A stretch of 64,000 nucleotides of DNA from Pinibacter soli (GTDB lineage Bacteria > Bacteroidota > Bacteroidia > Chitinophagales > Chitinophagaceae): NCBI RefSeq assembly GCF_029961145.1, contig NZ_JASBRG010000007.1, positions 1,344,155 to 1,408,154 on the forward strand, read 5' to 3'. The translations under genes and the position numbers were made by a program. The notes beneath the pieces are model-generated. The model was not told the origin of the DNA and searched no databases. It saw nothing but the letters and a program-made list of their open reading frames with translations. This document shows positions 16,243 through 24,044 of this stretch, one piece after another (position 1 is the stretch's first letter; the number at the start of each line of letters is the position of its first letter).

Positions 16243-18426
16243 ATGACTAGATTTAGATATATACCCACACTTGTATTGCTTGTAGCCGCAATTGGATTGA
16301 ATGCTCAGGAAAATAAGAATCAAAAAATCGATTCTTTGTTAAAAGTAATGACTCTGGAAGAGAAGTTCGGGCAGATTAATTTGCTTGCTTATTATAGCTC
16401 ACAAAAAGAAATCATAAAAGAAAGGATAAAAAAGGGAGAAATAGGCGCTTTGCTAAAAGCAAACGGAGCTGCCAATAATCGTGAATTGCAGAAAGTAGCA
16501 GTTGAGAATTCAAGGCTTCACATTCCCCTGATGTTCCAGGAAGATGTTATCCATGGTTATAAAACAATTGCTCCTGTTCCTTTAGCTGAGGCAGCCAGTT
16601 GGGATATGGAGGCTATACAACAGTCTGCTTCCGTTGCGGCCAGCGAGGCTTCGGCTGCAGGAGTTCAGCTGACTTACGCACCAATGGTGGACATTTGTCG
16701 CGACCCCCGTTGGGGGCGCATCATGGAGGGTGCCGGAGAAGATCCTTATCTGGGTAGTGAAGTAGCATCTGCCAGGGTGAAAGGATTTCAGGGTGACAGT
16801 TATACTAATGGTACCAATATAATGGCGTGTGTTAAGCACTTTGCAGGATATGGTGCTGCCTTGTCAGGAGAAGATTATGCTATCCTTGATTATTCGGAAC
16901 GGGATTTGCGTGAATTGTATCTTCCGCCATTTCAGGCTGCTATTAACGCAGGTGCAGGTAGCCTCATGAGTGCATATACCTCCTACAATGCAGTTCCGGC
17001 TAGTGCCAACAAATTCTTATTGAAAACTGTACTTCGTGACCAAATGGGTTTCAAAGGGATGGTTATTACTGATTGGAGAACAACTTCAAACCTGGTTTCC
17101 ATGGGAGTTTGCGGGGATGATTCTTTGGCGGCAGCAATGGCATTAGAAGCAGGTATTGATATGGACATGACTAGCGGGATATTAATGAAGGTTGGCCCGG
17201 ATTTAATCAGGAAAGGAAAAATTGATGTAAAGGAAATTGACAGGGCTGTTCGCAATGTGTTAAATGCTAAATTCGATATGGGTTTATTCGAAAATCCATA
17301 CAAATATTTTGATGAAGAACGCGAAAAAAAGGAAATACTTTCGAAAGAAAACAAGGAGAAGGCCCTCGATATGGCAAGAAAAAGCATGGTACTTTTAAAA
17401 AATGACGGTGACTTGCTTCCTTTGTCCAGAAATATTAAAACAATAGCAATCATTGGACCATTAGCAAAGGATAAAAAAGATTTAATGGGTAGATGGAATT
17501 GTAAGGGTGATGAGAAAGATGTAATTAGTTTATTTGATGGTATTAAAAATGTTGTAGGGCCGTCTACAAAAATCTTATATGCAGAAGGTTGTAGGCTTAA
17601 TGGCTATAAAAATAATGGGAGTGATTCAATTTCAAAAGCTATTGAAATAGCAAAACAGGCTGATGTGATTATTCTTGCGGTTGGTGAACAGGCGAATTTC
17701 ACAGGAGAAACTGCCGGATTGGCTGGTTTGCATATTACTCCTGAGCAGGAACAGTTGGTCCGTGCCATACATCAAACCGGAAAGCCCATAGTAAATGTAC
17801 TTTTTAATGGTCGCCCGTTGGTCTTAACAGAGATAGCTGATAATTCTACGTCGCTTTTAGAAGCATGGCTTCCGGGCACTATGGGGGGAGATGCCGTCGC
17901 GGACGTGTTATTTGGAAATTATAATCCGTCAGGTAAATTGCCGGTTACTTTTCCGGCCAACGCAGGACAAATTCCTAATTTTTATGCTAAACGAAAAAAA
18001 CAATCTGAGACGGGGTATGTGGATGCCAGTAATAAACCACTCTTCCCATTCGGTTTCGGATTAAGCTATACTCATTTTGAATATTCAAAAATTAAATTGT
18101 CCGACATAAAAATGAAGCCAAATGGTTTCATAAATGCTACTATAACGCTTACCAATAAAGGAAAATATACCGGACGTGAAGTTGTGCAATTATACATTGG
18201 CGACCCGGTTTGCTCTATAATACGCCCAATTAAGGAACTCAAAAAATTCAGCATCGTAGAACTGAAACCAGGCGAATCCAAAATCGTAAACTTTACTATT
18301 GGTCTTGATGATTTGTATTTTTTCGATAAGGATTTAAAGAAGACATATGAACCAGGCACATTCAAAGTATATATTGGGAGTAATTCTAGCGAAACAAAAG
18401 AAATAAGTTTTGAGCTTTCAAGTTAG
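16243..18426 (+). CDS. GH3 beta-glucosidase (BglX-like), cargo of element C
   Basis: 727 residues from ATG 16243; a TTG nine bases upstream is a weaker start. Signal peptide FRYIPTLVLLVAAIGLNAQ. N-terminal GH3 barrel with RDPRWGRIMEGAGEDPYL (about 155), KHFAGYG (about 198), and the nucleophile Asp in GMVITDWRT (about 277). The C-terminal GH3 domain has AVGEQANFTGETA, then a fibronectin III-like domain with GREVVQLYIGD and LKPGESKIVNF. Full length for the family, so probably active on beta-glucosides in the periplasm. It sits inside a mobilisable element, between the att repeat and the mob genes, so it travels as cargo. Confidence 0.93.
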   Translation: MTRFRYIPTLVLLVAAIGLNAQENKNQKIDSLLKVMTLEEKFGQINLLAYYSSQKEIIKERIKKGEIGALLKANGAANNRELQKVAVENSRLHIPLMFQEDVIHGYKTIAPVPLAEAASWDMEAIQQSASVAASEASAAGVQLTYAPMVDICRDPRWGRIMEGAGEDPYLGSEVASARVKGFQGDSYTNGTNIMACVKHFAGYGAALSGEDYAILDYSERDLRELYLPPFQAAINAGAGSLMSAYTSYNAVPASANKFLLKTVLRDQMGFKGMVITDWRTTSNLVSMGVCGDDSLAAAMALEAGIDMDMTSGILMKVGPDLIRKGKIDVKEIDRAVRNVLNAKFDMGLFENPYKYFDEEREKKEILSKENKEKALDMARKSMVLLKNDGDLLPLSRNIKTIAIIGPLAKDKKDLMGRWNCKGDEKDVISLFDGIKNVVGPSTKILYAEGCRLNGYKNNGSDSISKAIEIAKQADVIILAVGEQANFTGETAGLAGLHITPEQEQLVRAIHQTGKPIVNVLFNGRPLVLTEIADNSTSLLEAWLPGTMGGDAVADVLFGNYNPSGKLPVTFPANAGQIPNFYAKRKKQSETGYVDASNKPLFPFGFGLSYTHFEYSKIKLSDIKMKPNGFINATITLTNKGKYTGREVVQLYIGDPVCSIIRPIKELKKFSIVELKPGESKIVNFTIGLDDLYFFDKDLKKTYEPGTFKVYIGSNSSETKEISFELSS

Positions 18427-18691
18427 ACGAGTTCCGCTTAATAATTTTTTTCTTGTTTGAAATGTCTGTAAAATTTTGGTTCACAGGCTGTGAACTTATT
18501 TCTAATTGGTTCCCAACTTGGGATTCCGGGAATTCTTTTGCGTAGATCCTTGGAAAGTGTCTCCAAAAACCTACTGCCCCATTCTGTTTACTTTTCGGCA
18601 TTCATTTTACCCAACTCCCAGTAAAGCTCTATCAGCAGACTACACCAACACACCGAGGACGCAGTATCTTAGATCTTGTATTTTCAAAGTT
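18427..18691. other. intergenic, contains partial palindrome copy
   Basis: Between convergent GH3 and mob genes. 18506-18523 carries TTGGTTCCCAACTTGGGA, identical to the left part of the perfect palindrome at 22249-22271. Also TTCACAGGCTGTGAA at 18480, a short palindrome. No gene. Confidence 0.5.
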
Positions 18692-19084
18692 TCAATGTCC
18701 TGTCAGGCGTTCAATTAAATAATGTAACAGAAAAAATAAATAGCTAGCTACCACTATGCGCAACAACCATTTCATACACACATCATAATATTCTGTTACA
18801 TTGCTTTCCGGGAAAAATAAGTACCTCTTTTCCTGTTTAATCTCCTTCGGCTGTTCCTCAATTAGTCTTTTTATTTCATCAGCGCTCCGGCTAATTAGTA
18901 TTTCAGTTGACCGGAGGTCGACTTGTGCGGGTTTGTTTTCAAAAGCCTCGAAATTGCTAACCAGCTTTCTATTCATTTCGTTTAAAGAGCTAACGATTAA
19001 TACCAGCTCATCTATTTTCTGATTTGCCAGTTTTTGTTCTTCCAACACTTCATTCAAAACCGTAATCATTACTTCATTTTCCAT
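18692..19084 (-). CDS. mobilisation-associated coiled-coil membrane protein
   Basis: 130 residues. Residues 1-50 form a heptad-like helix (VLNEVLEEQKLANQKIDELVLIVSSLNEMNRKLVSNFEAF), then a charged linker and a C-terminal membrane span (LLRIVVASYLFFLLHYLI, about 107-125). Family not recognised, but proteins of this design follow the relaxase gene in many Bacteroidetes mobilisable elements. Last gene of the mob operon, 49 bases after the relaxase stop. Role at the membrane during mobilisation is inference. Confidence 0.6.
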   Translation of the reverse strand: MENEVMITVLNEVLEEQKLANQKIDELVLIVSSLNEMNRKLVSNFEAFENKPAQVDLRSTEILISRSADEIKRLIEEQPKEIKQEKRYLFFPESNVTEYYDVCMKWLLRIVVASYLFFLLHYLIERLTGH

Positions 19085-19133
19085 AACACTGCTATTATTA
19101 TTTTTTTACATTCTTCTGAATATTACATCACCC

Positions 19134-20147
19134 CTACATTGATCGCCTTTGTTTTAGTTTTCGTCTTCGTTTTTCCTCCTCAGTTAATTCTCTTGGCACT
19201 GACATACTTTTTTCGTTTGCCATCAAAATCTCCAGCGCATTGGAATTAATCTTGATAAATTCGTCTGCAATTTTCATGTCAGATTCACCATTTCCCGTAA
19301 GGTCCGGCGTATTTGTTTTGATAATTTGCAGATTATTTTTAGGTCTCGAATCTTGTTTTTGCTGTGCTATTATTTTCTCTTCTTTGTGAAAGAGCTGAAC
19401 TTTTAAAGAAGGTTTTAATTCCAGCAACTTTTCAATTCTGCTTAGAGAAAATCCTACATCACTGCCTTTTGTGTATACCTTTTGCTTGTCTCTAAATGCA
19501 ATCCCCCTAGACTTTATTACTTCATACTTCAAAGCCCTCATCCTTTGCTCGAATTCATGGAAATTAAAAGCCTTGAGAAGGCTTTCTTTAATATCAGTTT
19601 TAAGCTTGTCCTTTCTCTGATCCTGACGATTTGTTTGACGCAACTCCTTCGATAAAAACTTTTTCGGACTAAGCACCTGCCTGAGATGATATTTCAATTC
19701 CGTGCACCGGCAATAGTCTGCAACCTTCTTATAGTTATTACTATCACTTAAAGTCTTTCCGTCAAATCCGATCCTGTTAGCCACAATGTGCACATGCTGA
19801 TGCCTGGTATCGTTGTGGTAAATGGCAACGAACTGATTCTTGTTAAAACCCATTTCTTTTGCGCAATCCTCACAAATTTCGCCGAGTTTGTACTTTGAAA
19901 GTTGCTCTCCCGGTGCAAAACTTAGGGTGATATGCATCACCGGTTTTGACAATTTTCTATTCAGGTTTCGTACCTCGTTAAACTGCTGAATAAGTTCTTT
20001 TTCGTTGCCAAAACATTGATTAAAAACAAGAACTTCCGCCCTGTTTTTAAGCGCTTGTTCGCCAAATTCCTCTTCCGATAATTTGTCATTCAGACAATAC
20101 TTTAGACACCCATTAAAAGATTTCCCTGTGATTATTTTGCCGATCAT
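19134..20147 (-). CDS. relaxase / mobilisation nuclease (MobB/MbpB type)
   Basis: 337 residues. N-terminus MIGKIITGKSFNGCLKYCLND matches the Relaxase family (PF03432), with conserved ALKNRAEVLVFNQCFG, a central VMHITLSFAPGEQLS, and the metal-binding motif HNDTRHQHVHIVANRI with the H-x-H near residue 118. The C-terminus is basic and ends KRRRKLKQRRSM. It would nick oriT and lead the strand out through a helper conjugation system. The start ATG overlaps the stop of the MobC-like gene by four bases (ATGA), so they are translationally coupled. Confidence 0.92.
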   Translation of the reverse strand: MIGKIITGKSFNGCLKYCLNDKLSEEEFGEQALKNRAEVLVFNQCFGNEKELIQQFNEVRNLNRKLSKPVMHITLSFAPGEQLSKYKLGEICEDCAKEMGFNKNQFVAIYHNDTRHQHVHIVANRIGFDGKTLSDSNNYKKVADYCRCTELKYHLRQVLSPKKFLSKELRQTNRQDQRKDKLKTDIKESLLKAFNFHEFEQRMRALKYEVIKSRGIAFRDKQKVYTKGSDVGFSLSRIEKLLELKPSLKVQLFHKEEKIIAQQKQDSRPKNNLQIIKTNTPDLTGNGESDMKIADEFIKINSNALEILMANEKSMSVPRELTEEEKRRRKLKQRRSM

Positions 20148-20545
20148 TTCAAGTAGGTTTTGATATCAGTAGCGAACTGTTTAATCTGCGTTGATAACAC
20201 CGTTAATTCTGCTCGTTCAATGGCATTTAACTCCTCTTCCCGGTTACGCTTTTTTGCCACCTGGTTCATGTTTGCCGCAAGGTGATTTAATGTTGCAGTG
20301 AACAGTAAAATTTCTTTTGGGAGGGCTTTTACCTTCCTGTCAACCTGTCCACCCAGGGCGAGGTTGCGTAAGAATTCCGACACTGAAACAGTTGCCTTCT
20401 CAGCTTTTGTTTCAATGATCATCCGCTCCACACGGTTACACATAACGGCCAATTGTTGATCCCTTCTGACAAACTTTTTGGGTCTGCCTCCCGCATGTTT
20501 CGTTGGTTTTTCCTCATTATCCATATCCTCATATTTTCTTTTCAA
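20144..20545 (-). CDS. MobC-like relaxosome accessory protein
   Basis: 133 residues. Basic N-terminus (KHAGGRPKKFVRRDQQLAVMCNRVERMIIETKAEKATVSVSEFLRNLAL) carries a ribbon-helix-helix-like segment, followed by KEILLFTATLNHLAANMNQVAKKRNREEELN, the usual MobC helix. Such proteins bind oriT and recruit the relaxase. First gene of the mob operon, immediately downstream of the double-hairpin at 20561-20632 on this strand. Confidence 0.85.
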   Translation of the reverse strand: MKRKYEDMDNEEKPTKHAGGRPKKFVRRDQQLAVMCNRVERMIIETKAEKATVSVSEFLRNLALGGQVDRKVKALPKEILLFTATLNHLAANMNQVAKKRNREEELNAIERAELTVLSTQIKQFATDIKTYLK

Positions 20546-20560
20546 TAGCTATCGCACTAA

Positions 20561-20632
20561 CTCTATGAATGCCGCCACAAGCGGCATGAATAGAGCCAGC
20601 CTAGTTTCGACGAAGGAGAAACATAGCTGGCT
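20561..20632. other. double stem-loop, candidate oriT
   Basis: Two adjacent extended hairpins sit between the primase and mobC genes. First: CTCTAT-gaa-TGCCGC-cacaa-GCGGCA-tga-ATAGAG (20561-20595), perfectly paired in both stem halves. Second: AGCCAG-c-CTA-GTTTC / GAAAC-a-TAG-CTGGCT (20594-20632). The location immediately upstream of the mob operon is where oriT is found in related elements. The nick site cannot be identified. Confidence 0.55.
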
Positions 20633-20649
20633 ACGGTTGAAAAAAATCC

Positions 20650-21540
20650 TTACCGCAGTCTTTGCCTTTGTTTAAAAGCAGGCTTTAAGTGCATCAGTTG
20701 ATCATTTAAATCTTTAAAGTCTTTATAAAGATGTCGCTCATCTTTGAACTTTTCTGATAACTTTAAAGCGAGTTGAACACACCGTTCTCCTGCAGGATCG
20801 TTATCTAAGCATAGCTTCACTACTGTATAGGTCATCATTTTTTCAATGCTCTTTTCAAAGAAGGAGAGGCTATTCAGCACCAGAAAATTTGTCAATTCGT
20901 TCCCACTGTTATGCATCGTTTCGTATGAAAGAAAACTGAAAAAGCCCTCGAACACTAAAAGATTTTCGACATTTTCTTGATCAATGAGCGTGGTATCTTT
21001 AGGAGAACTTGACCCTTTGAAATATTTATTTCGAAGCTCAAAACCGCCGCTATTATTCTTAAATCCAAGAGCATAATAGCGTTTACTATTTGTTTCAAAA
21101 TCTACCTCATAAAGGAATTCTATCGCAACCTCCAGTGAAACATTTCGCTCTTGTAAATAAGCCAGCAAATTACCGTTCGAAATCGGTTGATTGGCATCCA
21201 GAATGGTGATCTTGGATGCATGCTTTTCATCGGAGTTTTTAACACCTTCTTGCGGTTGAAAAAGAAAAGGAGATTTCAATTTTTGCAGCAATTCTTTTAC
21301 GTTGCAACCGTAGTACAAAATGCCAAGATCAATCATGTTTCCACCTTTTCCAAGTCCGTGATCGTACCAAACATTCAGCTTTCTATTAACCTTAAAAGAG
21401 GCTGTTTTCTCCTGCCGCAAGGGCGATAAATACCAGTAGTCATTGCCGGAAATCTTTTGTGGGGAGTGGCCCTTTTTTGTCAGCCAGTCCACTATATCAA
21501 TTGACTTTGCATGACGTGTATTAAAATATTCTTTGTCCAT
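20650..21540 (-). CDS. primase-like protein (CHC2-type N-terminus without Cys, plus Toprim)
   Basis: 296 residues. The N-terminal third (DYWYLSPLRQEKTASFKVNRKLNVWYDHGLGKGGNMIDLGILYY) follows the CHC2 primase zinc-finger domain but has no Cys/His ligands. The C-terminal part is a Toprim domain, with Glu in LLVFEGFFSFLSYE (about 194) and the D-x-D equivalent in VVKLCLDNDPAGERC (about 243), then KDFKDLNDQLM. In Bacteroidetes elements this protein accompanies mob genes and may prime replication of the transferred strand. About 77 bases from the HTH gene. Confidence 0.85.
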   Translation of the reverse strand: MDKEYFNTRHAKSIDIVDWLTKKGHSPQKISGNDYWYLSPLRQEKTASFKVNRKLNVWYDHGLGKGGNMIDLGILYYGCNVKELLQKLKSPFLFQPQEGVKNSDEKHASKITILDANQPISNGNLLAYLQERNVSLEVAIEFLYEVDFETNSKRYYALGFKNNSGGFELRNKYFKGSSSPKDTTLIDQENVENLLVFEGFFSFLSYETMHNSGNELTNFLVLNSLSFFEKSIEKMMTYTVVKLCLDNDPAGERCVQLALKLSEKFKDERHLYKDFKDLNDQLMHLKPAFKQRQRLR

Positions 21541-21617
21541 TTTGCAAACCTTTAATTAGGAAAAAAGAATTGACAAAATCTGTCTTTTGAAAAGACGACA
21601 GAGAGGTATCGATACGC

Positions 21618-21938
21618 TCAATGCGTATGCTTACCCGACTCAAGCAATTTTTGAATTTCGTCAGCGTCGTAAAAATGAACGCCGCCAATCTTTGAGAAAG
21701 TAATTATCCCATTGTTCTTTAAGGTTTGTAATGTACCCGGAGAAATTTTTAGAAGACGTCGTACTTCGTGGGAATTCAACCACTTCTTCAATGGTGGTTG
21801 CAGGGAGGGTTTCAATGCGGAGATTAGATCAGCTACAATACTTTTTCTTAGTTCCTGTAAGTCGTCTGTGGTGACTAACTGAGACGCATAAATCCTCTTT
21901 GGATACTCCAATGTGTCGTTTGTTTTTAACTCTTTCAT
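21618..21938 (-). CDS. helix-turn-helix protein, excisionase-like
   Basis: 106 residues. The C-terminal half, KKWLNSHEVRRLLKISPGTLQTLKNNGIITFSKIGGVHFYDADEIQKLLESGK, is a MerR/excisionase-type HTH_17 domain with wing (KIGGVHFY). The N-terminal half is an extended helix. In related elements this small protein controls excision or the operon. An inverted repeat upstream (TAAACAAACA at 22000, TGTTTGTTTA at 22032) could be its operator. Confidence 0.8.
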   Translation of the reverse strand: MKELKTNDTLEYPKRIYASQLVTTDDLQELRKSIVADLISALKPSLQPPLKKWLNSHEVRRLLKISPGTLQTLKNNGIITFSKIGGVHFYDADEIQKLLESGKHTH

Positions 21939-22390
21939 ACTTCACGTTTTTCGTTTTTTAAATAGAGCTACTAGTTTCAAATCTAATCCATGTGATTTGT
22001 AAACAAACAACATCTTCAAAAATTAAAGGGGTGTTTGTTTATTATCATTTTATTTTATTTGGATTACTAAAGTAGAAAGGGTTTTTGAAACGATCCTAAG
22101 CAAAATATACCGAGGATAACCTTCAAATGTATGCGTAAAAGGAAATCCCAAGACTTTGATCAGCGCTTTTTAGAGCCAGGCAGATATGCCTGAAATTTAG
22201 CCGGCAAGCTGTTAGCCAATTGGAAATTCGTTGGAAAACCTACAGGATTTTGGTTCCCAACTTGGGAACCAATTGCAAAAATTGAAAGAAAAAACTATTT
22301 TTTAGTTGATCCAGGCTTAGATAAGTCTGAACTTGTACTACAATTCTACTAATAACATTTTCTTGACAATGTCCTTCTACAAACAAAAAG
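21939..22390. other. regulatory gap with inverted repeats
   Basis: About 450 bases with no gene. Contains the inverted repeat TAAACAAACA / TGTTTGTTTA (22000-22009, 22032-22041) and a perfect 23-base palindrome at 22249-22271 (TTGGTTCCCAA, central C, TTGGGAACCAA). Either could be a regulator site. The first lies in the promoter region of the HTH gene. Confidence 0.55.
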
Positions 22391-22421
22391 GACCTGCCAA
22401 GAAAATGTTAAGCTGGCAGGT
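22390..22421 (-). terminator. integrase gene terminator
   Basis: On the minus strand AACCTGCCA...TGGCAGGT followed by CCTTTTTG, directly after the integrase stop codon. Eight-base stem, long loop. Confidence 0.6.
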
Positions 22422-23671
22422 TATTCACTTCTTTTCAATTTCTTCTGTCGAAGTCTCAGTTCCACACCCAACATATCTTCTTCGATCTTTTCTTCGTCGA
22501 CTTCGGCATAGATTAGAGTTGTAGTAAGCTTAGAATGATCTAACATTTTCGACACTGTTTCTATAGGGACATTATTTTTCAGTGTAACTGTTGTACCAAA
22601 TGTGTGACGAGCAATATGAAACGTAAGCTCCTTTTTTATGCCGCAGATTTCAGCGATAATTTTCAAATTTCTATTTACTTCCTGATTGCTAGTTTTTGGA
22701 AATACAGTTCCGTTTGCTATAGATGCGGGCAAACATTTATACCTGTCAATAATTTCACAAGCGATTTCCAATAAAGGAACTGGAGAAAGTTCATCCGATT
22801 TTTTCCGGTAAGTTGTAAGCCAGCGTTTGCCATCATTGCTTACATAGAAATCCTTTTCAGAAAGTTTTATTACATCTGCATAGGCGAGCCCGGTGTAGCA
22901 ACTAAACACAAAAAGATCTTTTACAAATTCTAACTTCGGGTTGCCGAATGATTGATTTTCGATGTTTATCAATTCATCAATGTGCAATTTTTTTCTTTTC
23001 GTTTTTTTAAACTTCAATTCGTAATCTTCAAAAGGATTTGAACTTATCCACCCTAGTTTCTTTGCCCAGCGTATCATCTTTTTGATTCTCTCCAGGTGCT
23101 TATAAACGCCGTTACCTTCACACGGATCATGCTTTTTAATTGGCCGGTGCCGAATAAAATATTCTACATTGGTTAGGAACTGATAATCCAGTTCTATCAG
23201 GTAAACATCTTCCTTTCGCAATTCTTGTTTCAAAAACTGTTTAAGATATTCCGCCGTTGTGCGGTAATTTTTCATTGTTCCTTCTTCTAATTGATCTGCA
23301 TAAATTTTATAATGATAGCTTATCAATTCATTCAGTGTATGGCCGGTTTTTGTTCTCGTCTGTTTTTCTAAGTATGCGTCTTTAACAGTATCTGCGGTCA
23401 CTGTTAGATCTTTGTCTCGAAGGATTCGGTATTTTTCGGTAATCAGAAAGCGTATACATGAAATGTAACGGTTGGTTTCTTTTGCGGTAATGCTATTGCC
23501 TTTTACCTGCTCTCTTTTTGAATCCCACTCGTCAAGATTTACTTTTTGCTTAATAGAGATTTCTCGGATAATCCCATCAACGGTAATCCTTGCAAATACG
23601 TCAGCTTTCTCTTTAATGGTTCTATCAACTCTTACAATAAAATCAACGCTAAAACTATGTTCTGTTCTCAT
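22421..23671 (-). CDS. tyrosine recombinase / integrase of element C
   Basis: 416 residues from the ATG at 23671 (MRTEHSFSVDFIVRVDRTIK); upstream in-frame starts at 23716 and 23725 add a hydrophobic tail that does not fit. Arm-binding domain 1-90, SAM-like core-binding domain about 100-210, catalytic domain 215-400. Catalytic motifs: HIARHTF (H-x-x-R), LDHSKLTTT, IYAEV (Tyr nucleophile). The first catalytic Arg position reads TGLAYAD, with Ala, as in Bacteroidetes integrases related to IntDOT. About 300 bases from the tRNA-Pro gene it targets, reading away from it. Confidence 0.93.
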   Translation of the reverse strand: MRTEHSFSVDFIVRVDRTIKEKADVFARITVDGIIREISIKQKVNLDEWDSKREQVKGNSITAKETNRYISCIRFLITEKYRILRDKDLTVTADTVKDAYLEKQTRTKTGHTLNELISYHYKIYADQLEEGTMKNYRTTAEYLKQFLKQELRKEDVYLIELDYQFLTNVEYFIRHRPIKKHDPCEGNGVYKHLERIKKMIRWAKKLGWISSNPFEDYELKFKKTKRKKLHIDELINIENQSFGNPKLEFVKDLFVFSCYTGLAYADVIKLSEKDFYVSNDGKRWLTTYRKKSDELSPVPLLEIACEIIDRYKCLPASIANGTVFPKTSNQEVNRNLKIIAEICGIKKELTFHIARHTFGTTVTLKNNVPIETVSKMLDHSKLTTTLIYAEVDEEKIEEDMLGVELRLRQKKLKRSE

Positions 23672-23811
23672 AAAAAATAAATAAGATGTTAGAAAATAGC
23701 CCTTAGAAATACTCATGCAGTGCAAAGCAAAAAGATTCGAACTATGACCTAATGCGAAGCAGATAACCGACTAAATATCAACGCACTATGTCAAATTCTG
23801 TGAGCAAATCT

Positions 23812-23866
23812 GTGTGCAAATCCTTGAGCAAATTAAAAATTGCATTTTGCTCAAGGATTTGCACAC
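23812..23866. promoter_or_regulatory. inverted pair of candidate integrase arm-type sites
   Basis: GTGTGCAAATCCTTGAG at 23812-23828 and its inverse CTCAAGGATTTGCACAC at 23850-23866. The same 17-base word lies at the left ends of elements B (10307) and C (15575). Presence at both ends of the element beside att fits arm-type integrase binding. It also overlaps the integrase promoter region. Confidence 0.6.
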
Positions 23867-23913
23867 GAAAAATTTGAATTTATTTGAAATTATTTGATTG
23901 GCTAAAAATTAAA

Positions 23914-23943
23914 AAGCTCACAAAATCAATGTTTTATGAGCTT
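23914..23943 (-). terminator. tRNA-Pro transcript terminator
   Basis: Minus strand AAGCTCATAAAAC / TTTTGTGAGCTT hairpin followed by TTTTTAATTTTT, 27 bases after the tRNA 3' end. Similar hairpins precede the displaced att copies at 10232 and 15499. Confidence 0.65.
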
Positions 23944-23968
23944 CTTTAAATCGGGTTGTTACCCTTTT

Positions 23969-23990
23969 AGTCGGGTGGACAAGATTCGAA
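23969..23990. repeat. attL-like direct repeat within tRNA-Pro
   Basis: The 22-base core shared with 15499-15520; it comprises the tRNA 3' end through the T-loop, so insertion regenerates a functional tRNA. Confidence 0.85.
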
Positions 23991-24044
23991 CTTGCGACCC
24001 CTTGCACCCCATACAAGTGCGCTACCGGGCTGCGCCACCACCCG
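23971..24044 (-). tRNA. tRNA-Pro (anticodon GGG)
   Basis: 74 nt on the minus strand. Acceptor stem CGGGTGG pairs with CCACCCG, discriminator A. D-arm GCGCAGCCCGGTAGCGC. Anticodon arm CTTGT-ATGGGGT-GCAAG with anticodon GGG, reading CCC/CCU. T-arm GCAAG-TTCGAAT-CTTGT. CCA is not encoded. All four arms form, so it is probably functional and is the integration target of the neighbouring element. Confidence 0.93.

Larger units (their letters stand above)
15499..23990. mobile_element. element C: apparently complete integrative mobilisable element at tRNA-Pro
   Basis: Flanked by exact 22-base direct repeats at 15499-15520 and 23969-23990, whose core TCGGGTGGACAAGATTCGAA is the 3' end of the tRNA-Pro gene. 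Contains, left to right: left-end repeat, small membrane protein, GH3 beta-glucosidase, accessory coiled-coil protein, relaxase, MobC-like protein, a double-hairpin candidate oriT, primase-like protein, HTH protein and integrase. No conjugation (type IV secretion) genes are present, so it would need a helper. About 8.5 kb. Whether it still excises is not shown by sequence. Confidence 0.8.

Noticed and set aside
2411-23990. CRISPR array from repeated att and left-end sequences
   Set aside because: The repeats are kilobases apart, tied to tRNA ends and integrases, with genes between them; no short regular spacers and no cas genes.
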